Origin: Bacteroidota bacterium
GTDB taxonomy: Bacteria; Bacteroidota; Ignavibacteria; Ignavibacteriales; Melioribacteraceae
Reading direction: 5' to 3'
Assembly: GCA_023381535.1 (NCBI GenBank)
Contig: JAMCSN010000131.1
Location: 49,662-113,661, forward strand
DNA length: 64,000 bases
Positions 27,775 through 36,947 of this stretch are shown piece by piece. Under the pieces are notes generated by a model. It made no database searches, was not told the DNA's origin, and saw nothing but the letters and a program-made list of their open reading frames with translations. Position numbers and translations under genes: made by a program. Positions within the stretch are counted from its first letter, which is position 1, and every line of letters begins with the position of its first letter.

Positions 27775-29151
27775 ATGAAGAAGTTAATTGCAATTGTTTT
27801 CTTTCTACTTTGTTCCGGTTCAACATGGGCGCAAAAAGATCTAAGTTTTGAACTTGATTACGCACGGTTTAATTATGACACGACTTCCGTATTCCTTGAG
27901 TTTTATTATGATTTGAATCCGCGAAACATGGTAGTGTCTCAAACGCCACAAGGTTCAATGGTAGAAGCGATTGTGCACTTCGAAATAAAGAATATTGAAA
28001 GCGGAGAATTCTTCATCAATAAGAATTGGAAACTTTCTAACCCCGTAAATGCTGAGCCGGATGACAGCGTAGCAAAATCTTTCGTTGGTTCACTCGGTTT
28101 TGTAATTCCTAAAGGCAAGTACACTTTGCTTGTTAAGGCATACGATGAGAAGAATGAAAAATTATCTAAGGTTATCACCGAGACATTGATTATTCAGCCT
28201 TTCAAGGAAACAAGATTTGCCGAAAGCGATGTTGAATTAGCAAGTAACATAAAAAAGGAAGGTGCTGATCCAAAATCTATTTTCTACAAAAACACACTGG
28301 AAGTTATCCCGAATCCTTCAATGGTTTATTCCCACGAGATGCCGGTTTTGTTTTACTATGCGGAACTATATAATCTCAAGCTTGAAGATCCGAAAACGGA
28401 TTTTACTTTGCAGAAACTGCTATACAATAGTTCTGGTACCCCGGTTTATCGAAATTCGAAGATCATAAAACAAACCGATCATGCGGTGGTAGAATATGGC
28501 TTGATAAATCTTTCCAAGTTTCCAACAGACTCGTATAATCTTGTCTTCAGTTTAATTGACCCTAAAACAAATCAAGCGTTCATTTCACAGAAAAGATTTT
28601 ATCTTTATAATCCGCATGTTGTTGATTCCAGCTTAACAAAAAAAGTTGAAGCCGGTGTAATGGGAAGCGAGTTCGCGCTTTACAGCAACGAGGAATGCGA
28701 CAATATGTTTGCCGAGGTGAAATACATCGCAGCGAAGAATGAAATCAACCAATACAAGAGTTTGGATTCATTAAGCGCTAAGAGAGAATTCCTTTACAAT
28801 TTTTGGAGCGCAAGAAACCCTAATCCAGGCAGCGCCAGAAATGAATTCAAAGAAGAATATATGAAAAGAGTAGCTTATGCCAATCAAAACTTCTCGCGTG
28901 CAGGCAGAAAAGGTTTTCTTACCGATAGAGGTCGGGTATTGCTTGTTTATGGTGAGCCCGATCAAAAGGATTATTATCCGAACGAGCCAAACTTAAAACC
29001 TTACGAAGTTTGGTTCTATAATCAAATTGAAGGCGGAGTTTCATTTGTGTTTGGCGACTTAAGCGGATTCGGCAATTATGAACTTTTGAACTCGACTAAG
29101 CGAGGAGAAGTTCAAGACCCAAATTATATGGATAGGTTAGCTACACATTAA
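27775..29151 (+). CDS. GWxTD domain-containing exported protein
   Basis: A 458-residue exported protein. The ATG at 27775 is chosen because AGGAC lies just upstream and it opens directly on the signal peptide MKKLIAIVFFLLCSG; an ATG at 27763 is also in frame. The C-terminal third resembles the GWxTD domain: YNFWSARNPNPGSARNEF near residue 340, RVAYANQNFSRAGRKGFLTD near 370, and the conserved YGEPDQKDYYPNE and YEVWFYNQ. The first half looks like beta-sandwich repeats. GWxTD proteins are common in Bacteroidota, Acidobacteria and relatives, and their function is not known. It starts after a terminator and leads into two lipid A/LPS genes. Confidence 0.82.
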   Translation: MKKLIAIVFFLLCSGSTWAQKDLSFELDYARFNYDTTSVFLEFYYDLNPRNMVVSQTPQGSMVEAIVHFEIKNIESGEFFINKNWKLSNPVNAEPDDSVAKSFVGSLGFVIPKGKYTLLVKAYDEKNEKLSKVITETLIIQPFKETRFAESDVELASNIKKEGADPKSIFYKNTLEVIPNPSMVYSHEMPVLFYYAELYNLKLEDPKTDFTLQKLLYNSSGTPVYRNSKIIKQTDHAVVEYGLINLSKFPTDSYNLVFSLIDPKTNQAFISQKRFYLYNPHVVDSSLTKKVEAGVMGSEFALYSNEECDNMFAEVKYIAAKNEINQYKSLDSLSAKREFLYNFWSARNPNPGSARNEFKEEYMKRVAYANQNFSRAGRKGFLTDRGRVLLVYGEPDQKDYYPNEPNLKPYEVWFYNQIEGGVSFVFGDLSGFGNYELLNSTKRGEVQDPNYMDRLATH

Positions 29152-29157
29152 AAGTTG

Positions 29158-30033
29158 ATGATTGATAAAAACAAAATCGAGTATTTTTTCTTTTTACTGT
29201 TCATAAAGATATTTAAGCTTATTGGACTCAAGGGAACCCGTTATCTTGCAAAAATGTTGGGTTCTTTCGTTTATCATGTTATTCCGGTACGAAAAAAAGT
29301 TGTGTTAGAAAACTTGCGCAAAGCTTTCCCGGAGAAAAGTTTTTCTGAAATTAAATCTATTGCCCACGGGACTTTTCAAAACATAACAATTACTTTTTTT
29401 GAATTAATGTATGCGTCGAATTGCGCGAAAGAGCAGATTAAATCTTTTGTGGCGGTAGAAAATTTAGAAGTATGCACAAGAATTCTTAACGAAGGAAAAG
29501 GATTTATTTTTCTCACGGCTCATTTCGGAAGTTGGGAAATGGCAGCTTTTACTTTGCCACTTCATCTTCAAACCGGTTTTCATGTGCTTGCTCAACCGCA
29601 AAGGAATTCCTACATTACCAAGTGGCTGAACGATGCGCGCGAAAAATTTGGCAACAAAATAATCTGGGTTGGAGTTTCAGTGCGCCACATAATTGAAGCG
29701 CTTAAAAAAGGCGGAACGGTTTGCATAGCTGGAGATCAAAGGGGACCAGTTGAAAGTGAGCGCATAAACTTTATGGGCGTACCAACTTCTTACCACATGG
29801 GAACACCGGCAATAGTCCTTAAAACCAAGTCTAAAGTTGTCGTTGGATTTGCGATCCGGCAGAAAGATTTTAGTTATAAAATGAAATTGACGGAGTTGGA
29901 CTTAACCGATCTTCCGTCTGAGGAAAGCAAACAAGTAGTTGAAGTTGAACGCCGCTACATTCAGATTTTAGAAAAGTTCGTTCGTGAATATCCCGATCAA
30001 TATTTTTGGATGCATAAAATTTGGAAGTACTAG
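29158..30033 (+). CDS. Lysophospholipid/lipid A acyltransferase (LpxL/HtrB family)
   Basis: A membrane-associated acyltransferase, about 291 residues, likely adding a secondary acyl chain to a lipid A precursor. The catalytic HxxxxE motif is LTAHFGSWEM (His about 122, Glu about 127). Later CIAGDQRGP and GTPAIVLKTKSKVV match the LpxL/HtrB/MsbB family, as does the N-terminal RKKVVLENLRKAFPEKS. A hydrophobic N-terminal segment serves as membrane anchor. It overlaps the next gene by 13 bases, a GT9 enzyme of LPS core type, which supports an LPS role. The acyl donor cannot be deduced. Confidence 0.9.
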   Translation: MIDKNKIEYFFFLLFIKIFKLIGLKGTRYLAKMLGSFVYHVIPVRKKVVLENLRKAFPEKSFSEIKSIAHGTFQNITITFFELMYASNCAKEQIKSFVAVENLEVCTRILNEGKGFIFLTAHFGSWEMAAFTLPLHLQTGFHVLAQPQRNSYITKWLNDAREKFGNKIIWVGVSVRHIIEALKKGGTVCIAGDQRGPVESERINFMGVPTSYHMGTPAIVLKTKSKVVVGFAIRQKDFSYKMKLTELDLTDLPSEESKQVVEVERRYIQILEKFVREYPDQYFWMHKIWKY

Positions 30034-31046
30034 AAAAAATTCTTGTAATACAAACAGCCTTTTTAGGAGATGCTGTACTTACTCTTCCAATGATTCAAAA
30101 GTTGAAAGAAAAATTTCCAACATCCAAAATTTATGTTTTGTGCATACCATCCACCGAAGAATTGTTCTCGAGATCAACCGAAGTTGAAAAAGTAATTGTT
30201 TACGACAAAAGGGGAAATCAGAAGTCTTTGAAGAGCATCTTTTCCTTGATCAACCTTCTTAGAGAAATAATGTTAACTAGAGTTTACTCTCCACACAGAT
30301 CGTTTCGATCAACTCTAATAGCATACTTAAGCGGCGCTAAATACAGAGCAGGATTTGATATCAGTGCATTCAGCTTTTTATATACCGTGCAGATAAAGTA
30401 TCGTCCCGAGATTCATGAAGTAGCGAGAAATCTTGGACTGACCGGGGTTAATACACAAATCGAAAACTGGAAGATATTACCGAAGATTAGCAGTTCAAGT
30501 AAAGATGCGTTAAAAGTTCAAGAAATTTTCGACGGAATAAAACAAAACAAGTTTGCTGCCGTTGCACCGGGTTCTGTTTGGCAGACGAAAAAATATCCTG
30601 CCGAATACTTTAATCAGGTGATCGCTTATTTGTTAAGTGAAAATTATTTTGTTTTCTTGGTTGGCGGTGAAGAAGACAAAAATCTTTGTGAAAATATTTT
30701 TTCAAACTTTCCGAAAAATCTGAGAAATGTAGCCGGTAGTTTAAGTATTTCCGAATCCGTGGAATTGCTGAAGAAATGCAGCGTGCTAGTTTCTAACGAC
30801 AGTGCCCCCACGCATATAGGAATGATTGCCGACATTCCTACTTTAACAATTTATTGTTCGACGGTTCCATCTTTCGGTTTTTATCCTTACAATACGAAAA
30901 GTACTTACGTTTCGTTTGACGATTTGAGCTGTAAACCGTGCGGAATTCATGGACACCCAGCATGTCCTATAAAAACCTTTGATTGCGCGTATAAATTATT
31001 ACCTGAAACTGTTATTCAAAAGATTAAAGAAATTACCGCCACATAA
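30021..31046 (+). CDS. Glycosyltransferase family 9 (heptosyltransferase-like)
   Basis: A 341-residue GT9 enzyme resembling ADP-heptose:LPS heptosyltransferase. It opens on VIQTAFLGDAVLTLPMIQKL (residues 8-27). The donor-site region is in the C-terminal half, with FAAVAPGSVWQTKKYPAEYF near 174 and VSNDSAPTHIGMIADIPTLTIY near 255. The start is a TTG inside the end of the acyltransferase gene, since no ATG occurs before the first conserved motif. The close pairing with an LpxL-type enzyme points to lipid A-core synthesis. Whether the sugar is a heptose is an inference from the family. Confidence 0.9.
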   Translation: MEVLEKILVIQTAFLGDAVLTLPMIQKLKEKFPTSKIYVLCIPSTEELFSRSTEVEKVIVYDKRGNQKSLKSIFSLINLLREIMLTRVYSPHRSFRSTLIAYLSGAKYRAGFDISAFSFLYTVQIKYRPEIHEVARNLGLTGVNTQIENWKILPKISSSSKDALKVQEIFDGIKQNKFAAVAPGSVWQTKKYPAEYFNQVIAYLLSENYFVFLVGGEEDKNLCENIFSNFPKNLRNVAGSLSISESVELLKKCSVLVSNDSAPTHIGMIADIPTLTIYCSTVPSFGFYPYNTKSTYVSFDDLSCKPCGIHGHPACPIKTFDCAYKLLPETVIQKIKEITAT

Positions 31047-31067
31047 GAAAAAAATCATCCAAATGCC

Positions 31068-31075
31068 TATATTTG
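31068..31075 (+). promoter_or_regulatory. Possible -7 element (TAnnTTTG) upstream of the M23 peptidase
   Basis: TATATTTG lies 22 bases before the ATG at 31098 and matches the Bacteroidota -7 consensus. No TTG occurs at the -33 position, so the call is weak. Confidence 0.25.
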
Positions 31076-31097
31076 AACCCGCTCAAGAGAGAAAAAT

Positions 31098-31940
31098 ATG
31101 AAGTGGTTTTCGTTTAAAGAAATTAGAAATTCATCTCTGCACATTACACCCAATCTTCCCATTATTACCACGAAGAGGTACAAGTTCTCTCTGCTCAAAT
31201 TTATTGGTGTAACAGCTCTGTACACACTTGCATCATGGCTTGTGTTAATTGTGATTTTGTCTATAACGCCTCTGAAAGATTTTCTTTTTGTAATCAACAA
31301 CAGCGAGCTAAAAGCACAAACCGAAAAAATCCAACAATTGCAAGAACGCGTTCTAGTACTTTCTGAACAGCTGCAAACCTTAGCATCGACCAACGAACGA
31401 ATGAAATACGCGATGAAGCTTGCTAAAAAGGATTCTATTAAACCAAACGATCCGCTGTACGATACACTACGCAAGCCGATTAACAAGAACTTAAAGATCG
31501 GTGGAAACATATATGCCGCATTTGTTTCGTTGTGGGAGAAATTATTTTCTCAACCCAACGAGAACAATAGTGTTTCATTTATTGAACCGGCAAACGGAAT
31601 TATAACGCAAGAATTCAATCCATCAATTGGGCACATGGGCGTGGACTACGGCATTAAAACCGGAAGCCCCATTTATGCGGCGGGTGGAGGCTTAGTAATT
31701 TTTTCCGATTACACTACTGATAACGGGTATGTTCTTATCATGCAGCATGATGATGGGTTCATCACTATTTATCAGCATTGTTCTGCTCTGCTAAAGAAGG
31801 TGCGTGATTACGTTAGTCAAGGTGAACTGATTGCGCTTAGCGGCAACACCGGCACAAATTCTACCGGACCGCATTTGCATTTTGAAATCTGGCAGAATGG
31901 AAAGCCAATAGATCCAAAGACGGTCTTAATTAACAAATAG
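31098..31940 (+). CDS. M23 family metallopeptidase, membrane anchored
   Basis: A 280-residue envelope peptidase. One membrane segment (about residues 35-58) is followed by a coiled coil (KAQTEKIQQLQERVLVLSEQ) and a LytM/M23 domain. Zinc ligands are visible in GHMGVDYG (His179, Asp183) and in GPHLHFEIW (His259, His261), so the site looks catalytic. Such enzymes cut peptidoglycan cross-bridges or stems. The gene directly precedes a bactofilin, a pairing known from cell-shape modules in other bacteria (for example CcmA with Csd peptidases). It probably remodels the wall under bactofilin guidance. Confidence 0.92.
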   Translation: MKWFSFKEIRNSSLHITPNLPIITTKRYKFSLLKFIGVTALYTLASWLVLIVILSITPLKDFLFVINNSELKAQTEKIQQLQERVLVLSEQLQTLASTNERMKYAMKLAKKDSIKPNDPLYDTLRKPINKNLKIGGNIYAAFVSLWEKLFSQPNENNSVSFIEPANGIITQEFNPSIGHMGVDYGIKTGSPIYAAGGGLVIFSDYTTDNGYVLIMQHDDGFITIYQHCSALLKKVRDYVSQGELIALSGNTGTNSTGPHLHFEIWQNGKPIDPKTVLINK

Positions 31941-32022
31941 TTTGAAGAATTGGAATAATTCTATCAAAGAAAAATTTTTCAATACTTCTGTTTCAAATAC
32001 AGAATTAGTTTAGGAGGTAAGA

Positions 32023-32391
32023 ATGTCACATAAAAAAGATCATTCAGAAGAAGATGTAAGCATTATCAGCAGCGGCGTTAAAATAGAAGGCAACTTGTTT
32101 AGCGAGGGCAATGTTCGTATCGACGGTAAGGTTAACGGGAACATTACGATTGATGGTAATCTTACAATTGGAGAGTCGAGTGAACTTCAGGGAGAAGTGA
32201 AGGCAAAAAATGTGACCATGAGCGGAAAGCTCTATGGTAAAATTGACGCAGCTGAGAAACTGAAACTTGAATCTAAAGCTGTATTAAAAGGTGATTTGAT
32301 AGCAAAGTTTTTAATAATTGAGGAAGGCGCTTTTTTTGAAGGCACTAGTAAGATGAACCACTCGCTGCCTCAAGAATCTCATAATGAGTGA
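32023..32391 (+). CDS. Bactofilin (polymer-forming cytoskeletal protein)
   Basis: A 122-residue bactofilin that should self-assemble into filaments through a right-handed beta-helix. The repeats of about six residues are plain: ISSGVKIEGNLFSEGNVRID, GKVNGNITIDGNLTIGESSE, then LQGEVKAKNVTMSGKLYGKI. It starts behind a strong ribosome-binding site (AGGAGG) and sits 82 bases after the M23 peptidase, which it may position. Its end overlaps the ATG of atpZ by eight bases, so it is also linked to the ATP synthase transcript. Confidence 0.93.
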   Translation: MSHKKDHSEEDVSIISSGVKIEGNLFSEGNVRIDGKVNGNITIDGNLTIGESSELQGEVKAKNVTMSGKLYGKIDAAEKLKLESKAVLKGDLIAKFLIIEEGAFFEGTSKMNHSLPQESHNE

Positions 32392-32641
32392 GCAAGAAGA
32401 TTCTTCGAAAAAAATTTCCGGTTCTTACAGAGAGATTGGACCTTATCTTGGTTTAGGGACACAGTTAGCGGCAACCATTGTATTAATGTTCTTTTTAGGG
32501 CGCTGGCTGGATGGTAAGCTTAATACGTTTCCAATATTGATGATAGTCTTTTCTTTCCTCGGCGGTTTTGCGGGGATTTACAATTTCATTAAAACAGTTT
32601 TACAGTTAAACGAAAAAAAGAAGATTGATAAAGAACATTAA
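32384..32641 (+). CDS. atpZ: AtpZ/AtpI-family protein of the ATP synthase operon
   Basis: An 85-residue membrane protein with two hydrophobic helices. It carries YLGLGTQLAATIVLMFFLGR (about residues 21-40) and the RWLDGKL turn with a second helix rich in Phe and Gly. This is the form of the AtpZ/AtpI accessory proteins encoded ahead of the F-type ATP synthase subunits, thought to aid c-ring assembly or Mg2+ supply. It overlaps the bactofilin by eight bases and the next membrane gene by 17, so it is read as part of the same transcript. Confidence 0.85.
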   Translation: MSEQEDSSKKISGSYREIGPYLGLGTQLAATIVLMFFLGRWLDGKLNTFPILMIVFSFLGGFAGIYNFIKTVLQLNEKKKIDKEH

Positions 32642-33011
32642 GAAGTCTTTCATAGTTTTTTTCGTAGTCATTGTTATCGTACTTTTACTGGGCTTTCTAA
32701 AAATTCTTTCGATTCAGACTATCTATCCAATTTTGTTCGGGTCATTCCTTTCAATTTTGAATTTCGTAATCTTTCTCATCATGTTCCGTTATTCAATCCA
32801 AAAATCGAATAAATTCTTTTTACTTTTCTCAATTGGGGGCATAATTCTACGGCTGTTTATAATGCTCGTCATCGTGTTTACCGTGCTAAAATTCTTGAAA
32901 GTTGACGTATTCGGTTTTATATTTGCATTCTTTTTATGGTACGTCTTTTTCCTGATATTCGAAATATCGATCGTACAATCGAAAACGAAAAATATTGTAA
33001 CAAAAAACTGA
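32625..33011 (+). CDS. Small membrane protein, AtpI-like
   Basis: A 128-residue protein with four predicted membrane helices and little else. Position and topology (between atpZ and atpB) match ATP synthase subunit I (AtpI), which helps assemble the c-ring. The sequence itself shows no diagnostic motif, so the call rests on context. The start is a TTG inside the end of atpZ; a later start is possible. The stop is one base before the atpB start codon. Confidence 0.65.
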   Translation: MIKNIKKSFIVFFVVIVIVLLLGFLKILSIQTIYPILFGSFLSILNFVIFLIMFRYSIQKSNKFFLLFSIGGIILRLFIMLVIVFTVLKFLKVDVFGFIFAFFLWYVFFLIFEISIVQSKTKNIVTKN

Positions 33012-33012
33012 T

Positions 33013-33861
33013 ATGTGGCAGACTGAAACAAAAATAGTTGCTGATACTCTAAAGAAAGTAGCGGAAGCGAAAGGATCGCAAGACACGGGTTGGATAATGC
33101 ACCACGTGCTTGATTCACGCCAATTGGATCTAACTCCGTTTGGAGTTGTGAACCTTCCGCAAATTCATCTATTCGGTATTGATATTTCGATAACGAAACA
33201 CGTTGTTTTTATGTGGATTGCTTTCATATTACTCGTTGTTACTTTGCGTTATGTCGCTAAGTCGTATAAAAAATCTTTGGTACCCAAAGGAATTACAAAT
33301 CTTACCGAAGTGCTAATTGTTTTTGTTCGGGATGAGATTGTAAAACCAACAATCGGAAAAGGTTCGGAAAGATTTATTCCTTATTTGTTAACCGTTTTCT
33401 TTTTTATTCTTACTTGCAATTTCTTAGGATTGATTCCTTACGGTTCAACCGCAACGAGCAACATTGCTGTTACAGCAACACTAGCAACAATCTCGTTTAT
33501 TGTAATTCAAGTTGGGGGTATGATGAAAAACGGAGCGGTCGGTTATTTCAAAGGATTGATACCGCACGGAATACCGGCGTGGTTGCTTCCAATAATGTTT
33601 ATCGTTGAAATACTGGGATTGTTTACAAAACCATTTGCGCTGGCTATACGTCTTTTTGCAAACATGACTGCCGGACATGTTGTAATTATGGCGCTGTTAG
33701 GTTTGATATTCATTCTTCATACATATTTTGTTGTACCGGTTTCAATTTCGTTTGCACTATTTATCTTTTTATTGGAAATATTAGTTGCATTAATTCAAGC
33801 ATATATTTTTACAATGCTGTCATCGCTGTTTATCGGGATGGCAGTTCACCAAGAACATTAA
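33013..33861 (+). CDS. atpB: F0F1 ATP synthase subunit a
   Basis: The membrane stator subunit a, 282 residues, forming the proton half-channels against the c-ring. The essential Arg lies in RLFANMTAGHVVIM (about residue 214). The last helix pair contains EILVALIQAYIFTML with the conserved Glu and Gln. An extended N-terminal part (about 50 residues before the first helix, including the MHHVLDSRQ segment) is common in this group. It is followed by atpE after 30 bases with an AGGAGG ribosome-binding site. Confidence 0.96.
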   Translation: MWQTETKIVADTLKKVAEAKGSQDTGWIMHHVLDSRQLDLTPFGVVNLPQIHLFGIDISITKHVVFMWIAFILLVVTLRYVAKSYKKSLVPKGITNLTEVLIVFVRDEIVKPTIGKGSERFIPYLLTVFFFILTCNFLGLIPYGSTATSNIAVTATLATISFIVIQVGGMMKNGAVGYFKGLIPHGIPAWLLPIMFIVEILGLFTKPFALAIRLFANMTAGHVVIMALLGLIFILHTYFVVPVSISFALFIFLLEILVALIQAYIFTMLSSLFIGMAVHQEH

Positions 33862-33891
33862 TTATTAACAGATCATAAGAGGAGGAATTAA

Positions 33892-34110
33892 ATGGAATTC
33901 GCATACTTAGCAGCAGGTTTCGGCGCGGGGCTAACGGTTATCGGCGGAGCTTTTGGTATTGGCAAATTAGCCAGCTCAGCAATGGATGCAAGCGGTCGTC
34001 AGCCGGAAGCAGCCGGAGATATCAGAACTTCGATGATTATTGCCGCAGCACTTATCGAAGGTATTTCACTTTTCGCGCTTGTTATTTGTATTCTTTTAGC
34101 GCTGAAGTAA
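33892..34110 (+). CDS. atpE: F0F1 ATP synthase subunit c
   Basis: The c-ring subunit, 72 residues, two helices joined by the polar loop GRQPEAAGDI. The ion-binding carboxylate is Glu56 (ALIEGISLF). The residue after it is Gly rather than Ser or Thr, and helix 1 has Ile where Na+-type rings carry Gln, so the ring most likely carries H+. AGAGGAGG precedes the ATG, fitting the high expression needed for a multi-copy subunit. Confidence 0.97.
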   Translation: MEFAYLAAGFGAGLTVIGGAFGIGKLASSAMDASGRQPEAAGDIRTSMIIAAALIEGISLFALVICILLALK

Positions 34111-34149
34111 TTAGCAATTTAAAATTCTCTTTCAACAAAGGTTGTGAAA

Positions 34150-34695
34150 ATGAGACTAGTTATTAGTTTGATGTTATTTATTTTTTCGGAAGGCGGTGAA
34201 AAAGCCGGCAGTCCGTTGGACGTCAATCCCGGTGTAATCCTGTGGACGGTTGTTACGTTCGTAGCATTGTTGCTCGTTCTTAAAAAGATTGCATGGAAAC
34301 CAATACTTAACTCTTTGAGTGAAAGAGAAAACTTCATTAAAGAATCGCTTGAGAAAGCAGATAAAGCACAGAAAGAAGCTGAAAAAATGATTGCCGATAA
34401 CAAGGTCAGTCTGATTAAAGCTGAAGAAGAAGCGCAGAAGATTGTTGATCAGAGCAGAGAATATGCAGAGAAATTGAAATCTCAGATTCTTGATGAAAGC
34501 AAAGTTCAAGCTAAAAAACTAATTGCAGATGCTGCAACAGAGATTGAAAGAAAGAATAACGAAGCGTTCAATAAACTCAAAGACCAGGTTGCGGATATTG
34601 CGGTTCAAGCTGCAGAAAAAATCTTAAGAGAGAACCTGGATAAAGACAAGCAGATTATACTTGTGAACAAATACTTGGAAGATTTGAAAAACTAA
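34150..34695 (+). CDS. atpF: F0F1 ATP synthase subunit b
   Basis: The peripheral-stalk subunit b, about 181 residues. The ATG at 34150 is preferred over a GTG two codons upstream. A single N-terminal membrane helix (PGVILWTVVTFVALLLVLKK, about residues 26-45) is followed by a long charged helix with dense Glu/Lys/Ala heptads, as needed for the dimeric stator stalk. It ends one base before atpH. No second b-type (b') subunit gene is present. Confidence 0.94.
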   Translation: MRLVISLMLFIFSEGGEKAGSPLDVNPGVILWTVVTFVALLLVLKKIAWKPILNSLSERENFIKESLEKADKAQKEAEKMIADNKVSLIKAEEEAQKIVDQSREYAEKLKSQILDESKVQAKKLIADAATEIERKNNEAFNKLKDQVADIAVQAAEKILRENLDKDKQIILVNKYLEDLKN

Positions 34696-34696
34696 T

Positions 34697-35254
34697 ATGA
34701 GTGTTTACCGGGTATCATATCGTTACGCAAATTCTCTTGTTCAGTTGGCAGAAGAGAAAAATATTTTTGAAAAAGTTTCCAGCGACGGCGATCTGATTTT
34801 CAATACCTTGAACGATTCAAAAGAACTTAGAACTGTTCTGAAAAGTCCGGTTATAAAACCGGCTGTTAAAAAAGAACTGCTCGAAGCAATTTTCGCAAAG
34901 AAAATTACGAGCGAGACACTGAGCTTCCTGAACTTCGTAATAGAAAAAAAACGGGAAGACATTCTATTCGAAATTTTTAAGGAATTTAATTCGTTGGTCG
35001 ATAAGAAAAACGGTGTTGTAAAAGCGTCGGTCATTTCTGCTGTCGATCTGAATAATGATATGAAACAAAATCTGTTGAACAGTCTGGAAAAGAAAACTAA
35101 TTCCAAAGTTGTAGCTAATTACAAAATCGATCAAAAAATAATTGGTGGTTTTATTGCACAGGTTGAAGACACTGTTTATGATGCGTCAATAAAACACCAG
35201 TTGGAATTACTTAGAAAAGCTTTATTAGAAGATTCTGGAATTTACAATAACTAA
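34697..35254 (+). CDS. atpH: F0F1 ATP synthase subunit delta
   Basis: The stator subunit delta (OSCP homologue), 185 residues, joining the b stalk to the top of the alpha-beta hexamer. It has the family start VSYRYANSLVQLAEEKN. The C-terminal region IIGGFIAQVEDTVYDASIKHQLELLRKAL is the most conserved delta signature (about residues 145-175). Length is normal. The inverted-repeat element at 35263-35369 separates it from atpA. Confidence 0.94.
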   Translation: MSVYRVSYRYANSLVQLAEEKNIFEKVSSDGDLIFNTLNDSKELRTVLKSPVIKPAVKKELLEAIFAKKITSETLSFLNFVIEKKREDILFEIFKEFNSLVDKKNGVVKASVISAVDLNNDMKQNLLNSLEKKTNSKVVANYKIDQKIIGGFIAQVEDTVYDASIKHQLELLRKALLEDSGIYNN

Positions 35255-35262
35255 AAAATTAT

Positions 35263-35369
35263 GAGGTTGTCCAAAAAGTAATATTTTTTGAAAATTGGGA
35301 CACAGATAACACTGATTAAAACTGATTTTCACGGATTTTATAATTGATAATTACTTTTTGAACAACCTC
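35263..35369. mobile_element. MITE-like element D between atpH and atpA
   Basis: A 107-base element with 20-base terminal inverted repeats matching at 19 of 20 positions: GAGGTTGTCCAAAAAGTAAT at 35263-35282 and its complement at 35350-35369. It carries ACACAGATAACACTGATT and TTTCACGGATTTTA words, similar to CAGAT/ACGGATT strings seen between genes in many genomes. The ends resemble element A (10337-10689) and transposase-recognised termini of IS elements. It ends 20 bases before the atpA ATG. No obvious target duplication is seen. Confidence 0.62.
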
Positions 35370-35389
35370 TGCAATCGGAGAAAAACAAA

Positions 35390-36937
35390 ATGGCGGAAAT
35401 AAGACCCGATGAAGTTTCTGCAATACTTAGAAAACAGCTTGCTAGGTTTGAAAACGAAACCGATGTTTATGAGGTCGGCACTGTACTTCAAGTTGGCGAT
35501 GGTATAGCGCGCGTTTACGGCTTATCAAAAGTTATGGCAAGCGAACTCGTTGAGTTTCCAAACGATGTAACCGGGATGGTTTTGAATCTTGAAGAAGATT
35601 CGGTTGGATGCGTACTATTCGGTGAGAGCAGTTTGATTAAGGAAGGCGACACCGTAAAAAGAACCAACAGAGTTGCCTCGTTTCCTGTTGGCGAAAAACT
35701 TCTAGGCAGAATTGTTAATCCTTTGGGCGAACCTGTTGATGGACGCGGTACAGTTCAATTTGAAAAATACATGCCCATCGAACGGAAAGCTCTCGGTGTT
35801 ATTCAACGCCAACCTGTAAAGGAACCTCTTCAAACCGGTATAACTGCTATCGATGCAATGATACCGATTGGACGCGGACAGCGCGAGTTGATTATCGGTG
35901 ACAGACAGACAGGTAAAACCGCTATTGCAATTGATACAATTATAAATCAAAAATATACACACACCGAAGAAGCAAAAAAATACGGCGTTAAACCGGTTTA
36001 CTGCGTTTACGTTGCGATCGGTCAGAAAAATTCTACAGTTGCACAGGTAGTTGCCAAACTTGAAGAAGCCGGCGCGATGGAATATACTACCGTTATATCG
36101 GCGCCCGCTTCAACACCGGCTCCGCTTCAGTATATCGCTCCTTATTCAGGTGCAACTCTTGGCGAATATTTTAGAGACAACGGCAGGCATGCGTTGGTTA
36201 TTTATGATGATCTCTCAAAACAAGCTGCTGCTTACCGTGAATTGTCGTTGTTGTTAAGAAGACCTCCCGGACGCGAAGCTTATCCCGGAGATGTTTTCTA
36301 TTTACATTCACGATTGCTTGAGCGCGCTTCCAAACTGAGCGAAGATCTTGGGGGCGGTAGTTTAACTGCGCTTCCGATTATTGAAACACAACAGGGCGAC
36401 GTTTCTGCTTACATTCCGACGAATGTTATTTCAATTACTGACGGACAAATTTACTTGCTGCCGAACTTGTTCAATGCCGGTGTTCGTCCCGCAATTGATG
36501 TCGGTATTTCCGTGTCACGTGTCGGTGGTAACGCACAGATCAAAGCGATGAAAAAAGTTGCCGGTTCGTTAAAGTTGGATCTCGCTCAATACAGAGAATT
36601 GGAAGCTTTTGCAAAAATCGGTTCCGATCTTGATAAATCAACACAACGTACACTTGCAAAAGGTGCGCGCCTGGTTGAATTGCTGAAACAAGGTCAGTAC
36701 GTGCCGGTTGCGGTTGAAAAGCAAGTTGTGAGCGTTTTTGTAGGTACCAACAATTATTTTGAATCTGTTGATGTGACTGATGTAAAAAGATTTGAAAAAG
36801 AATTTTTGGAGTATGTTGAATTAAGATATTCGCAAATCTTCGAAAGCATCAGAGTAGCAAAAGCATTGAATGATGACACCGTGCAGCTGATCAAGAAAGC
36901 TGTCGAAGAATTTATCGAGAAATTTAAGAAGAGCTAA
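35390..36937 (+). CDS. atpA: F0F1 ATP synthase subunit alpha
   Basis: The non-catalytic nucleotide-binding subunit alpha, 515 residues. The P-loop is [15 protein letters not shown] (about residues 169-183). Also visible are [21 protein letters not shown] (about 291-311) and the arginine-finger region [17 protein letters not shown] (about 370). The N-terminal [13 protein letters not shown] helix binds delta. It lies behind an inserted palindromic element but has its own GGAGAAAA ribosome-binding site. atpG follows after 10 bases. Confidence 0.98.
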   Translation: MAEIRPDEVSAILRKQLARFENETDVYEVGTVLQVGDGIARVYGLSKVMASELVEFPNDVTGMVLNLEEDSVGCVLFGESSLIKEGDTVKRTNRVASFPVGEKLLGRIVNPLGEPVDGRGTVQFEKYMPIERKALGVIQRQPVKEPLQTGITAIDAMIPIGRGQRELIIGDRQTGKTAIAIDTIINQKYTHTEEAKKYGVKPVYCVYVAIGQKNSTVAQVVAKLEEAGAMEYTTVISAPASTPAPLQYIAPYSGATLGEYFRDNGRHALVIYDDLSKQAAAYRELSLLLRRPPGREAYPGDVFYLHSRLLERASKLSEDLGGGSLTALPIIETQQGDVSAYIPTNVISITDGQIYLLPNLFNAGVRPAIDVGISVSRVGGNAQIKAMKKVAGSLKLDLAQYRELEAFAKIGSDLDKSTQRTLAKGARLVELLKQGQYVPVAVEKQVVSVFVGTNNYFESVDVTDVKRFEKEFLEYVELRYSQIFESIRVAKALNDDTVQLIKKAVEEFIEKFKKS

Positions 36938-36947
36938 TTTTTAAAAA

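Noticed and set aside
33892..34110. Sodium-type c-ring for the ATP synthase
   Set aside because: The residue after the key Glu56 is Gly rather than Ser/Thr, and helix 1 has no Gln at the matching place, so a proton-type ring is more likely.
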